Positions 19,121-28,589 are shown, counted from the stretch's first letter. The stretch is 64,000 bases of DNA from Alkalibacterium putridalgicola (GCF_900109825.1 NZ_FOBL01000004.1:30200-94199); one strand, 5' to 3'. Numbers and translations are program-made. The notes: generated by a model not told the origin, from the letters alone.

Positions 19121-20545
19121 ATGTTAACGAGTCAAAAAAGAGAATTCTGGTTTGTCGTTGGAAGTCAGCATTTATACGGACCGGAAGCACTGAATGAAGT
19201 CGAAAGTCATGCTAAGGAGATCGTTGATGCGTTGAATGACGAAGGGAACTTCTCATTCCCGATCAAATTTAAAGCGCTTGTAACGACCGCTGATGAAATC
19301 AAAAATGTCATGAAAGATGTCAACTATCAGGATGAAGTGGCCGGTGTGATCACATGGATGCATACCTTCTCACCAGCTAAAATGTGGATCCCTGGAACGA
19401 AGCTTCTACAAAAGCCGCTTCTGCACCTATCCACTCAGTTCAATAAAGAGATCCCTTGGGAAACGATCGATATGGACTTCATGAACCTGAACCAGAGTGC
19501 ACACGGGGATAGAGAATATGGCTTCATCAACGCACGTTTGAATATCAAAAATAAAGTTGTCGTAGGACATTATCAGGACGAAGAGGTTCATAAAGAAATG
19601 AACAACTGGATGCTTTCAGCTGTTGGCTATGCTGAATCGCAAAACATCAAGGTCGCCCGTTTCGGTGACAACATGCGTAACGTTGCTGTTACAGAAGGCG
19701 ACAAAGTGGAAGCTGCGATTCAGTTCGGCTGGACTGTTGATTACTTTGGTATCGGAGATCTCGTTGCTGAAATGGACAAAGTGTCTGATGAAGACATCCA
19801 GTCTACTTATGATGAGTGTCAGGATCTTTACGACATGACACCTGGCGACAACGAAGCTGACTTTTATGAAGCGCACGTGAAAGAACAAATCAAGATCGAG
19901 ATCGGTCTGCGTCGCTTCCTTGAAGAGGGCGGCTATACAGCCTTTACGACGAACTTCGAAGACCTGCATGGCATGAAACAGCTCCCTGGTATGGCAGTTC
20001 AGCGTCTGAATGCTGAGGGCTACGGCTTTGCCGGCGAAGGTGACTGGAAAACAGCTGCTTTGGACCGCTTAGTTAAAGTTATGGCAAACAACGAATCAAC
20101 AGGCTTTATGGAAGACTACACATACAATATGGCTAAAGGCAACGAGTATATCGTTCAGTCACATATGCTTGAAGTGGACCCGACCTTTGCAGAAACCAAG
20201 CCGCGTGTTGTTGTGAATCCACTAGGTATCGGTGACAAAGAAGATCCCGCTCGTCTCGTCTTTGACGGCAAAGCAGGCGAAGGCTTCACAATCTCCATGC
20301 TAGACCTAGGCACTCACTACAGACTCATGGTGAATACATTTGAAGCTGTGACGCCGGAAGAAGAAGCACCAAACCTTCCTGTGGCACGTGTGATCTGGAA
20401 ACCAAATCCTGACTTCAAGACCAGCATCAAGAAATGGATCGAAGCAGGCGGCGGGCATCATACAGTTGCGACTTTGGCACTGGATCCTGAAGTTATTCTG
20501 GACTGGGCTCAAATGGTCGATTTGGAAACAGTCGTTATCGATTAA
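19121..20545 (+). CDS. araA: L-arabinose isomerase
   Basis: A 474-residue, full-length L-arabinose isomerase converting L-arabinose to L-ribulose in the cytosol with a divalent metal. The family start FWFVVGSQHLYG, the WMHTFSPAKMWI block, GEGDWKTAALDR with an active-site glutamate, and the C-terminal GGGHHTV block are all intact. It lies between araD and the ribulokinase gene in one transcription unit controlled by AraR at the araD promoter. Confidence 0.98.
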   Translation: MLTSQKREFWFVVGSQHLYGPEALNEVESHAKEIVDALNDEGNFSFPIKFKALVTTADEIKNVMKDVNYQDEVAGVITWMHTFSPAKMWIPGTKLLQKPLLHLSTQFNKEIPWETIDMDFMNLNQSAHGDREYGFINARLNIKNKVVVGHYQDEEVHKEMNNWMLSAVGYAESQNIKVARFGDNMRNVAVTEGDKVEAAIQFGWTVDYFGIGDLVAEMDKVSDEDIQSTYDECQDLYDMTPGDNEADFYEAHVKEQIKIEIGLRRFLEEGGYTAFTTNFEDLHGMKQLPGMAVQRLNAEGYGFAGEGDWKTAALDRLVKVMANNESTGFMEDYTYNMAKGNEYIVQSHMLEVDPTFAETKPRVVVNPLGIGDKEDPARLVFDGKAGEGFTISMLDLGTHYRLMVNTFEAVTPEEEAPNLPVARVIWKPNPDFKTSIKKWIEAGGGHHTVATLALDPEVILDWAQMVDLETVVID

Positions 20546-20628
20546 TAGAAATCTATCAGAAATAGGAGATGTTCATGAGAGCATCTCCCATTTCTAGTAT
20601 CTACTATGTTGAAGCAAAGGATGAGAGT

Positions 20629-22218
20629 ATGGCAACAGAAAAGAATATCCAAGGAAAAAAAGTACTAGGTATCGAATTCGGCTCGACCCGGATCAAAGCA
20701 GTATTGATCGATGATCGTTATGAGCCCTTGGTCAGTGGTGCCCATGAATGGGAAAACCACCTGATCGACGGCTTCTGGACATACGGTATCGATGAGGTAT
20801 GGTCCGGCCTGCAGGCTGCTTATAAAGAACTGGCAGAGGCTTATAAAGAGTCATATGGGGAACCGCTGAGCGAGATCGATGCGATCGGATTTTCGGGCAT
20901 GATGCATGGTTATTTGGCTTTTGATAAAAATGAAAGCCTTTTAGTTCCGTTTAGAACCTGGAGAAATACTACGACAGAAGAAGCTGCGAGCCAGCTGACT
21001 GAACTGTTTGCATTCAATATCCCGCAGCGCTGGAGCATTTCCCACCTTTACCAGGCGATGCTGAATAATGAAGACCACGTCAAAGACATCGATTTCGTCA
21101 CGACTTTAGCTGGCTATGTGCACTGGAAACTGACAGGTGAAAAAGTCCTTGGTGTAGGCGAAGCCTCAGGCATGTTTCCTATAGACAGCGAGACCGGTCA
21201 GTTTGACGAAAAACGCGTTCAGCAGTTCGAAGAAAAAACCGCAAGTTATGACAAAGACTGGAAACTTTTAGATGTATTTCCTAAAGTCCTGACGGCTGGC
21301 GAATCAGCCGGTCAGCTGACTGCAGAAGGCGCTAAGTTACTGGATCCTTCTGGTGATCTGAACCCTGCTAGTCTGTTATGCCCACCTGAAGGTGATGCCG
21401 GAACAGGGATGGCAGCGACGAATAGTGTCGCAGAAAGAACAGGTAACGTATCTGCTGGGACATCAGTCTTCTCCATGATCGTGCTGGAAGAAGCTTTGAA
21501 CGACTATTACACTGAAATCGATATGGTGACGACTCCTGCAGGTAAACCGACTGCGATGGTGCACTGCAATAACTTTACGACTGATATCAATACCTGGGCC
21601 CGTTTGTTTAAAGAACTCGTTGATTCGTTAAGTCTTGACGTAACATCTGAAAAACTCTTTACCACGTTATTCAATAAAGCGATGGAAGCAGATGATGACA
21701 ACGGTCAGTTGATGAGCATCAACTACTATTCCGGCGAACCGATCACCGGTTTTGAAGAAGGGCGCCCGCTGTTCCTGCAGATGCCGGACAGTAACCTGAA
21801 CCTAGCTAATTTCATGCGTACGCATATCTACTCTGCACTAGCGACTTTGAAAATCGGCATGGATATCCTGACGAAAAAAGAAGATGTGTCTGTGGACCAG
21901 CTTCTTGGTCATGGCGGCTTCTTCAAGACGAAAGAGGTAGGTCAGCAATTGATGGCAGATGCTCTGGACGTTTCTGTATCAGTTATGGAAAGTGCTGGCG
22001 AAGGCGGACCATGGGGCATGGCGCTATTGGCTTCCTACATGGTCAACAAAGGGGCAGATGAGTCACTGGAAACGTATCTCACAGAGAAAGTATTCAGCAG
22101 TCAGGAAGCTTCCAGTCTGGATCCGACAGAAAAGGGCAAGGGAAATTTTTCAGCCTTCATGAAACGTTATGAAAAGATGCTTGAAGTGGAAGAAACAGCC
22201 GTTAAAAAAATGAAGTAA
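20629..22218 (+). CDS. araB: FGGY-family carbohydrate kinase, probable L-ribulokinase
   Basis: A 529-residue FGGY kinase with the N-terminal phosphate-binding [16 protein letters not shown] and the C-terminal [14 protein letters not shown] signature. Its place after araD-araA argues for L-ribulokinase. It belongs to the less common ribulokinase branch known from Bacteroides and some Gram-positives, not the FGTLSGR type of Bacillus and E. coli. I choose ATG 20629, with AAAGGA 7 bases upstream and the FGGY fold beginning soon after; ATG 20575, with its own GGAG, would add 18 unrelated residues and remains possible. Xylulose might also be a substrate, since no xylB is seen. Confidence 0.88.
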   Translation: MATEKNIQGKKVLGIEFGSTRIKAVLIDDRYEPLVSGAHEWENHLIDGFWTYGIDEVWSGLQAAYKELAEAYKESYGEPLSEIDAIGFSGMMHGYLAFDKNESLLVPFRTWRNTTTEEAASQLTELFAFNIPQRWSISHLYQAMLNNEDHVKDIDFVTTLAGYVHWKLTGEKVLGVGEASGMFPIDSETGQFDEKRVQQFEEKTASYDKDWKLLDVFPKVLTAGESAGQLTAEGAKLLDPSGDLNPASLLCPPEGDAGTGMAATNSVAERTGNVSAGTSVFSMIVLEEALNDYYTEIDMVTTPAGKPTAMVHCNNFTTDINTWARLFKELVDSLSLDVTSEKLFTTLFNKAMEADDDNGQLMSINYYSGEPITGFEEGRPLFLQMPDSNLNLANFMRTHIYSALATLKIGMDILTKKEDVSVDQLLGHGGFFKTKEVGQQLMADALDVSVSVMESAGEGGPWGMALLASYMVNKGADESLETYLTEKVFSSQEASSLDPTEKGKGNFSAFMKRYEKMLEVEETAVKKMK

Positions 22219-22231
22219 AGGAGGAAAAATT

Positions 22232-22444
22232 ATGCAGAATGATCCAATGCAAAGCACTACACACCCTATAACAAGCAAGCCTGATCCAAAAGATGAGGAT
22301 ACGAAAAAAGATTCAGGCTTACCCAAAAAAGATGATGAAGATTTTGCACAAGATGAAAGCAGACCGGAAGACTATGAAAAATTCGATATAGATAAAGTTG
22401 ATGAACTCGAAAAGTCTAAAAAGGAAGATAAATCCAAAAAGTGA
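22232..22444 (+). CDS. Small acidic Lys-rich protein in the ara operon
   Basis: A 70-residue hydrophilic, probably disordered protein rich in Lys, Asp and Glu, without signal peptide or cysteine. It follows the ribulokinase gene by 13 bp with its own AGGAGG, so it is translated from the ara mRNA. It is a diverged paralogue of the 68-residue product at 4571-4777: both begin M-x-N-x-P, carry GLPK in the middle and end with F-D-(V/I)-(E/D)-K-x-D-E followed by EDK. No function is known to me; its position makes it likely to rise with arabinose. Confidence 0.75.
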   Translation: MQNDPMQSTTHPITSKPDPKDEDTKKDSGLPKKDDEDFAQDESRPEDYEKFDIDKVDELEKSKKEDKSKK

Positions 22445-22451
22445 TTAAAGT

Positions 22452-22511
22452 AAGAGGTGTGGCTCATGAGGTCAAGTTGACAACTCATTTTATTTCTGCA
22501 CCTCTTTTTTT
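22452..22511 (+). terminator. Terminator-like hairpin inside the ara gene cluster
   Basis: Arms AAGAGGTG and CACCTCTT with an inner ATGAG/CTCAT pairing, followed by a T-run, 12 bp before the GH127 start. It may reduce expression of the downstream glycosidase genes relative to araDAB. Confidence 0.65.
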
Positions 22512-22523
22512 AAGGAGAGGAAT

Positions 22524-24485
22524 ATGAAAACACATATAAACGATTCATTCTGGCAGAGATATATTCAATTGATCCGAACAGAGATGATCCCTTATCAGTG
22601 GCGTGTCCTGAATGATGAAGCAGGGATAGCCATAGATAAAGAACGGGACGACGACAACATTCCTTCTGATAAAAGCAATGCGATAGAGAACTTAAAGATC
22701 GCTGCCGGACAGAAAGAAGGTCATCATTATGGTTACCTGTTTCAGGACACGGATGTCTATAAGTGGCTGGAGTCGGCTGCGAATACTTATGCAATAAAAC
22801 CTGATGAAAAACTGAAGAGTATGATGGATGATGTGGCTGTGCTTATAGAAGAAGCTCAGGAAGATGATGGATATATCAGTACATATTATCAGATCGACGC
22901 ACCGGAACAGAAATTCAGACGCTTATTTGAGAGCCATGAACTTTACAGTGCCGGACATTTAATCGAAGCATCTGTCGCATACTACAAGGCAACTGGTGAG
23001 GACCGGCTGATCAGCGTATCAAAAAAACTTGTCGTGTGTATACAAAATGCTTTTGGACCTGAAGAAGGCAAGATCCACGGTGCAGATGGCCATCAGGAGA
23101 TCGAGTTAGCCTTGGTCCGTTTGTATGAAGTGACGGGCGATCAGTCTTATCTGGATTTAAGTGAGTGGTTTCTGGAGATTCGCGGACAGGATCCTGACTT
23201 TTACCAGAAGCAGCTGGATGAGAATAAAAAGATGGGCATCAGACATGAAAAGACCTGGGGCATCGATCCTGTTTACCTGCAGGCCCATAAACCTGTTCCC
23301 GAACAGGAAGAGGCAGTGGGCCATGCTGTCAGACTTGTTTATATGGCCACAGCGATGGCGGAAGTCGCTTATCACAATAAAAACCAAAAATTACTGAAGG
23401 CAGCCAAAAGCCTTTGGAAAAGTATCGTGACAAAACGACTGTATATAACGGGAGGCATCGGCTCAACTGTACATGGCGAAGCCTTTACGTTCGACTATGA
23501 CTTGCCTAATGACACGATGTACTGTGAAACCTGTGCCTCGATCGGTCTGATGTTTTTTGCCCGTGCCATGATGAAAAACGAAGTGGATGCAGAATATGCG
23601 GACATTATGGAGCGCGCTTTGTATAACACGGTCATCAGTGGAATGGCACTTGATGGGAAGCACTTTTTCTATGTGAATCCTTTGGAAGTGGATCCCAAGT
23701 CAAGTAAAAGGGATCCGGGCAAGAGTCATGTGAAACCGACACGTCCATCATGGTTCGGGTGTGCCTGCTGCCCGCCGAATCTGGCTCGCACGCTTACATC
23801 ACTCGACCGCTATATTGCTTCAACAACGACGGATTCCTTATCCGTCCACTTATACATGGGGATGGAAGGCACGTATGAGCTGGAAGATCAGATGATCAAA
23901 CTGAAACAGACGACTCAAATGCCTTACGAAGGAGAAGTGACGCTGGAGATAAAAGAAGTTGTGCATCCATTCACTCTAAGGTTACGCATACCTTCCTGGG
24001 CAGAAGATTTTAAGCTCAAGGTGAACGATATACCAATCGAAATAGAACGTTCAGACGGGTATGCGATGATTGAAATAACTTCTGATGCAACACTGTCCCT
24101 TACTTTTGCCATGCCCGTGCTGGAATGGCAGTCACATCCGCTAGTCAAAGAAGATAAAGGTAAAGTGGCCGTTCAGAGAGGTCCTTTCGTCTACTGTATC
24201 GAGGAAGAAGACAATGAAGCGCTTCTGCATCTTTACACGCTGGCAGATAAGCCTGAACCTAAATTTAGTGAATATGAGAGGCTCGGAGACTTCGTGGCTC
24301 TGGAAGGAACAGCAGAGAAAATCCTTATTGATGATTCCTGGTCAGGTGTTCTTTATAAAGCAGGCATCAAGAAGCAGAGGACAGAAATGAAAAAACTGAC
24401 GTTCATTCCTTACCATTTGTGGGCCAATCGTTCTACAGGAGAAATGCGTGTCTGGGTAGACAGAAAGCAGGGAAAAGATGTATAA
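22524..24485 (+). CDS. GH127 beta-L-arabinofuranosidase
   Basis: A 653-residue GH127 enzyme of the HypBA1 type, acting on terminal beta-L-arabinofuranosides such as those of extensins and arabinogalactan proteins. The family's unusual zinc/cysteine centre is complete: E335 and C337 in YCETCAS, C415 and C416 in GCACCPPN (C415 the expected nucleophile) and E319 in HGEAFTF as acid/base. There is no signal peptide. It starts after GGAGAGG just beyond a terminator-like hairpin and overlaps the GH27 gene by 8 bp, showing translational coupling. The released arabinose would feed the upstream araDAB enzymes. Confidence 0.93.
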   Translation: MKTHINDSFWQRYIQLIRTEMIPYQWRVLNDEAGIAIDKERDDDNIPSDKSNAIENLKIAAGQKEGHHYGYLFQDTDVYKWLESAANTYAIKPDEKLKSMMDDVAVLIEEAQEDDGYISTYYQIDAPEQKFRRLFESHELYSAGHLIEASVAYYKATGEDRLISVSKKLVVCIQNAFGPEEGKIHGADGHQEIELALVRLYEVTGDQSYLDLSEWFLEIRGQDPDFYQKQLDENKKMGIRHEKTWGIDPVYLQAHKPVPEQEEAVGHAVRLVYMATAMAEVAYHNKNQKLLKAAKSLWKSIVTKRLYITGGIGSTVHGEAFTFDYDLPNDTMYCETCASIGLMFFARAMMKNEVDAEYADIMERALYNTVISGMALDGKHFFYVNPLEVDPKSSKRDPGKSHVKPTRPSWFGCACCPPNLARTLTSLDRYIASTTTDSLSVHLYMGMEGTYELEDQMIKLKQTTQMPYEGEVTLEIKEVVHPFTLRLRIPSWAEDFKLKVNDIPIEIERSDGYAMIEITSDATLSLTFAMPVLEWQSHPLVKEDKGKVAVQRGPFVYCIEEEDNEALLHLYTLADKPEPKFSEYERLGDFVALEGTAEKILIDDSWSGVLYKAGIKKQRTEMKKLTFIPYHLWANRSTGEMRVWVDRKQGKDV

Positions 24486-25749
24486 GTTTAGAACTTGGGC
24501 TAAGACCCCTCCCAAAGGCTGGAACAGCTGGGATAGTTACGGAGCTTCAGTCACGGAAAAAGAAGTCAGACAACATGCGGAATATATGGAAAAATACTTG
24601 AAAGATTATGGCTGGGAATTTGTGGTGGTCGATATCCAATGGTATGAACCGACCGCCGATTCCAGCATCTACCATGCCTATGCCGATCTGGAAATGGATG
24701 AGTTTTCGCGTCTGCGCCCGGCAGCGAATCGCTTTCCCTCGTCAGAAGAGGATAGGTGCTTTAAACCCTTAGGAGATTACATCCATTCATTAGGCTTGAA
24801 ATTCGGGATCCATATCATGAGAGGCATTCCAAGGCAGGCCGTTCATAAAAATACTGCTATAAAAGGAACAGATTTAAGGGCAAGGGATATCGTTCAGCCA
24901 AATTCGATTTGTCCATGGAATACCGATATGTATGGTGTGGACACGACAAAACCGGGCGCGAAAGAGTACTATCAGTCGCTGATCGAACTCTATACCGAGT
25001 GGGGCGTGGACTTCATCAAGGTGGATGACATCGCCGACTCGAAACTCTATGGGGCTCATTTAGCTGAGATCGCCTTACTTAGAGAAGTTATCGACGAATC
25101 AGGTCGTGAAATCGTTTTGAGTCTGTCACCCGGACCGGCATCATTGGAACATGGTGCTTACCTTGAAAAACATGCGAATATGTGGCGTCTGACAGATGAC
25201 TACTGGGATAACTGGGCGCAGCTTCGTGACATGTTCGACCGCTGTCAGAAGTGGGCATCTTTCGTTGGGGAAGGGACTTGGCCGGACTGCGACATGCTGC
25301 CGATGGGCCACCTGGGCATTCGTTCAGTGGATGGAGGAGGAAGCGACCGGCTTACCCGATTTACCAAAGATGAACAGGAAACCATGATGACACTGTGGTC
25401 GCTTTTCCGATCGCCCCTCTTTTTCGGCGGCGAGCTGACGGACCTTGATGAATGGACACTGCATCTTCTGCAGAATGAAAGGCTTATCGAAATTCATTCA
25501 AACGGGCGAAATCCGGAAGAGGTTTATCGGGATAGTGAATTCATTGTATGGAAGACTGAAACCGACTCAAACCGATGGCTGGCTGTGTTCAATGTTTCTG
25601 ATGAAAAAGCAGAATCTGAGAGGATCAGTGAGAAGCTGGCCAACATCGTTTCAATAAGTAAGCACGATATTACTGTAAGTAAAGATACGCCTGCCAAAGA
25701 TGGAAGCAATACAATACCGGCACATGGTGTCGTCTTGTTCAATTATTAA
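24478..25749 (+). CDS. GH27 alpha-galactosidase / beta-L-arabinopyranosidase-type enzyme
   Basis: A 423-residue GH27 barrel with C-terminal beta-domain. PPKGWNSWDSYG opens the fold, the nucleophile is D183 in DFIKVDDI, and the acid/base is D241 in WRLTDDYWDNW. GH27 includes alpha-galactosidases and beta-L-arabinopyranosidases, which cut stereochemically equivalent bonds. Overlap with the GH127 gene by 8 bp and the arabinose operon around it make the arabinopyranosidase reading attractive, but it is inference. No signal peptide. Confidence 0.88.
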   Translation: MYKFRTWAKTPPKGWNSWDSYGASVTEKEVRQHAEYMEKYLKDYGWEFVVVDIQWYEPTADSSIYHAYADLEMDEFSRLRPAANRFPSSEEDRCFKPLGDYIHSLGLKFGIHIMRGIPRQAVHKNTAIKGTDLRARDIVQPNSICPWNTDMYGVDTTKPGAKEYYQSLIELYTEWGVDFIKVDDIADSKLYGAHLAEIALLREVIDESGREIVLSLSPGPASLEHGAYLEKHANMWRLTDDYWDNWAQLRDMFDRCQKWASFVGEGTWPDCDMLPMGHLGIRSVDGGGSDRLTRFTKDEQETMMTLWSLFRSPLFFGGELTDLDEWTLHLLQNERLIEIHSNGRNPEEVYRDSEFIVWKTETDSNRWLAVFNVSDEKAESERISEKLANIVSISKHDITVSKDTPAKDGSNTIPAHGVVLFNY

Positions 25750-25771
25750 TCTCATAAAGGAGTTCACTTAA

Positions 25772-27310
25772 ATGTCTACATTTACCAATCCGATTTTAAA
25801 AGGTTTTTCACCCGATCCGTCTGTCTGTGCAGTAGGCGAGGATTATTATCTTGTCACTTCCACCTTCAGTTATTTCCCGGGAGTGCCGATCTACCATAGT
25901 AAAGATCTGGTCAACTGGAAACAGATCGGCAATATCCTGGACCGGAAAGAGCAGCTGCCTTTGGAAGGGGCCGGCCATTCCAGGGGGATCTTTGCGCCGA
26001 CACTACGTTATCACAATGGTATGTTTTACATGATCACAACGAACGTGGATCACGGCGGGAACTTTATCGTGACAGCTGAAAAGCCTGAAGGACCATGGTC
26101 TGATCCCTACTGGCTAAAGGATGCGCCCGGTATCGATCCGAGTCTGTTCTTTGATGATGACGGGAAATGCTACTATACCGGTACACGTCCGAATCCTGAA
26201 GGACCTAAATACAATGGGGACTGGGAAGTCTGGCTGCAGGAACTTGATCTGGAGACCATGCAGCTGACAGGTGTCAGCACGAAAATATGGGCCGGAGCGA
26301 TGAAGAATGCTATCTGGCCGGAAGGTCCGCATCTTTACAAGAAAGACGGCTACTATTACGTGATGATCGCTGAAGGCGGCACCGGTTATAACCATTCCAT
26401 CACCATTGCGCGCAGTGAAAGAATCGATGGTCATTATGAAGGCTATAAAAACAATCCGATATTGACTCACCGCCACTTAGGGAAGGCATTTCCCGTGCAT
26501 AATGTGGGGCATGGCGATTTGGTCGAGACGCCAGATGGCCAGTGGTTTCTCACATGTCTGGCGAGCCGTATCTTTGATGGGTACAGTAATCTGGGGCGGG
26601 AAACCTTCCTGGCAAAAGTCGAATGGGAAGACGGCTGGCCGGTCGTCAATCCAGGTATCGGCCGACTCCTGGCAGAGCAGGAACATTCTTTGCCGATGGT
26701 TCCAGTCGAACAGCAGGAGCAGTATGACTTGTCAGAAGACAGTCCGGCCTTTATGTATCTGAGACATCCTCAAATGGAAAACTATGACCGAAAAAGCAGA
26801 GCCGGCTGGCTGAGACTGCACGCCACGTCTGAGACGCTTAAGGATCTTTCATCACCGACTTATCTGGGTCTTCGTCAGCAGGCCATGAACTACACGCTGA
26901 CGACTCAGCTTGATGCGAGTTCCTTGGCCAATGATAAAGCGGAAGTCGGACTGGCAGTAGTTCAGAATGACCGGTATGCGATCCGTCTGGTCGCTTCTCC
27001 CTTTGAAGAAGGCTTTACTGTTCGGATGATCACCACCATCGACGGAGTGGATGAAGTGGTTGGAGAAGTGACCGGTATGGGTGCGCTTCTGGAGTTATCT
27101 TTCATCGGCGAAGGGCAGCAGGTCAAAGCGCTGGTTAAAGATATTGAAAGCGGCAGAGAAGACACCGTTGCGGAAAATATCGACACGCATTACTTGAGTA
27201 CAGAAGTCGCCGGCGGTTTTGTCGGCTGTACGATGGGACTGTATGTCACTTCTGATAATAAGGGCGATTACGCTGACTTCAACTGGCTTGAACAGAAAAT
27301 AACTAAATAA
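25772..27310 (+). CDS. xynB: GH43 beta-xylosidase with C-terminal beta-sandwich
   Basis: A 512-residue two-domain GH43 enzyme. Catalytic residues are D15 (FSPDPSV), D122 (GIDPSLFFDDDG) and E184 (WPEGPHLYK). The C-terminal half (about residues 325-512) is the beta-sandwich typical of GH43 beta-xylosidases, with HPQMENY and GLRQQ blocks. It removes xylose, and possibly arabinose, from oligosaccharide ends in the cytosol; no signal peptide. It is the last gene of the long ara unit, 22 bp after GH27, and is followed by a strong terminator. Confidence 0.92.
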   Translation: MSTFTNPILKGFSPDPSVCAVGEDYYLVTSTFSYFPGVPIYHSKDLVNWKQIGNILDRKEQLPLEGAGHSRGIFAPTLRYHNGMFYMITTNVDHGGNFIVTAEKPEGPWSDPYWLKDAPGIDPSLFFDDDGKCYYTGTRPNPEGPKYNGDWEVWLQELDLETMQLTGVSTKIWAGAMKNAIWPEGPHLYKKDGYYYVMIAEGGTGYNHSITIARSERIDGHYEGYKNNPILTHRHLGKAFPVHNVGHGDLVETPDGQWFLTCLASRIFDGYSNLGRETFLAKVEWEDGWPVVNPGIGRLLAEQEHSLPMVPVEQQEQYDLSEDSPAFMYLRHPQMENYDRKSRAGWLRLHATSETLKDLSSPTYLGLRQQAMNYTLTTQLDASSLANDKAEVGLAVVQNDRYAIRLVASPFEEGFTVRMITTIDGVDEVVGEVTGMGALLELSFIGEGQQVKALVKDIESGREDTVAENIDTHYLSTEVAGGFVGCTMGLYVTSDNKGDYADFNWLEQKITK

Positions 27311-27312
27311 GT

Positions 27313-27359
27313 AAAACCAGGAGACATCGATTGATTTAATCGTTGTCTCCTGGTTTTTC
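27313..27359 (+). terminator. Terminator of the ara/glycosidase unit
   Basis: Arms AAAACCAGGAGACA and TGTCTCCTGGTTTT with T-run. Confidence 0.9.
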
Positions 27360-27858
27360 ATTAATAAGGTTTGAGATGACCATACTCGCCAGTCGGGGCG
27401 AGTATGACCCACTTTGAAAAGCAAACGCTCACTCAGAGTATGATCGTACCTTCAGTACAACATTTTTAGATGAGAAATATTTACTTAGAGTCCAATCACA
27501 CCATCAGTAAGACATATTCAGTCGAAAAACGACCACTCATACAGCGTTATAGGTCCGATTGCTACAATACTGTCTAGGAAATGTTCACTCACGAGTTGAT
27601 AAGACGTTCAGTGAGCATTTTTATCACCCATATGTCGCACTCGCAAGCAGAAAAGAAGATGAGTGAACAGTATTGTCACGGAAAGTGTTCACTGACGAGT
27701 AGATGAGACGCTCAGTGAGCATTTTTGTCCCCCGAATGTCGCACTCGCAAGCTGAGAAGAAGATGAGTGAACAGTATTGTCACGGAAAGTGTTCACTGAC
27801 CCCAGATAAGACAGTGAGCGGGACATTCCGCTGTAAAACTTAGGGCAGCGTCAGGACA
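27360..27858. other. Non-coding stretch with array B
   Basis: Between the ara terminator and the end of the converging pentapeptide gene there is no credible gene. It holds a hairpin at 27381-27406 (arms CATACTCGC/GCGAGTATG) and then array B. Confidence 0.8.
27425..27830. repeat. Array B: 8-unit, exact 52-bp alternating inverted-word array
   Basis: Forward cores (ACTC/ACTG/ACTT) lie at 27431, 27483, 27535, 27587, 27639, 27691, 27743 and 27795, every step exactly 52 bp. Reverse cores (CAGT/GAGT) lie at 27453, 27505, 27557 (degenerate), 27609, 27661, 27713 and 27765, also 52 bp. The words are AAAGTGTTCACTG and AATGTCGCACTC, the same theme as array A. A recent two-unit duplication is visible: 27658-27696 recurs at 27762-27800, 104 bp on. 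Confidence 0.88.
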
Positions 27859-28500
27859 TCACTCATCTCTGATCTCCATACCCATCAGCTCCATAAATGC
27901 CAAAGCCTGTGACTGGCTGACGACGGCACCTTTCAATGCGTCCAGCTCGATGGAAAGAGAATCGAAGGTCGACGTGCTGATGTCGACGCCTTTAAGTGAC
28001 GTACGGGTGAACCGGGACTCGTTCAGAAGACATTCTCTAAAGAGAATGTCCGTCCACTTAAGCTCTAAAAAATCAGCTTCGTTCAACCGTGACTTGCTGA
28101 ATTCGCACACCTTCAGTGAGCTGAAGCCGAAACTGCAGAGATCCATGACACAGTCGTCAAAAAGCACGTGTTCCAGTTTGGAATCGTTGAACAGTGTTCC
28201 GTTCAGTCGACACTCTTTAAAAGTGACTTGTTTAAATATCGCATGAGAAAACACCGCATTGATGAACTGGCACTTTTCAAAGATGACATCTCTGAAATAG
28301 CCTTCTTCCAGATCGACTGCTTCAAATTGAACATTGATGAAGCGGACCGTTTTGAACTCCAGACGGCGAATGTCATGCATCGGGACGACACAATCCCTGA
28401 TCTCCACATATTCGATGTAGGGATCTTCCAGGTCAAAACTGTCATCAAAGGTCTGCTGGTCCAGGTGTTTAGGTACTTGAGGATCGACGCGTTTTTTCAT
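27859..28500 (-). CDS. Pentapeptide-repeat protein
   Basis: A 213-residue protein made mostly of pentapeptide repeats (about residues 45-195; for example VIFEKCQFINAVFSHAIFKQ) with the recurrent central Phe/Leu spaced five residues apart, so it should form a right-handed beta-helix. No signal peptide. The C-terminal helix QALAFMELMGM is of the kind that ends cytosolic Gram-positive members. Some relatives (Qnr, MfpA) protect DNA gyrase from quinolones, but the sequence gives no direct proof of that here. It has an AAAGGAG ribosome-binding site, is divergent from the SNF2 helicase, and its 3' end abuts array B. Confidence 0.85.
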   Translation of the reverse strand: MKKRVDPQVPKHLDQQTFDDSFDLEDPYIEYVEIRDCVVPMHDIRRLEFKTVRFINVQFEAVDLEEGYFRDVIFEKCQFINAVFSHAIFKQVTFKECRLNGTLFNDSKLEHVLFDDCVMDLCSFGFSSLKVCEFSKSRLNEADFLELKWTDILFRECLLNESRFTRTSLKGVDISTSTFDSLSIELDALKGAVVSQSQALAFMELMGMEIRDE

Positions 28501-28589
28501 ATGTAACCGCTCCTTTAATAAGAATTATAGCATGCCGAATGGTTTAATTATAAGAATATAGAAAGATTTTTCTATTTCCGGCAAATCTT

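Noticed and set aside
27859..28500. Naming the pentapeptide protein as a Qnr quinolone-resistance protein
   Set aside because: The fold is shared by many unrelated proteins; no Qnr-specific loop features can be confirmed by eye.
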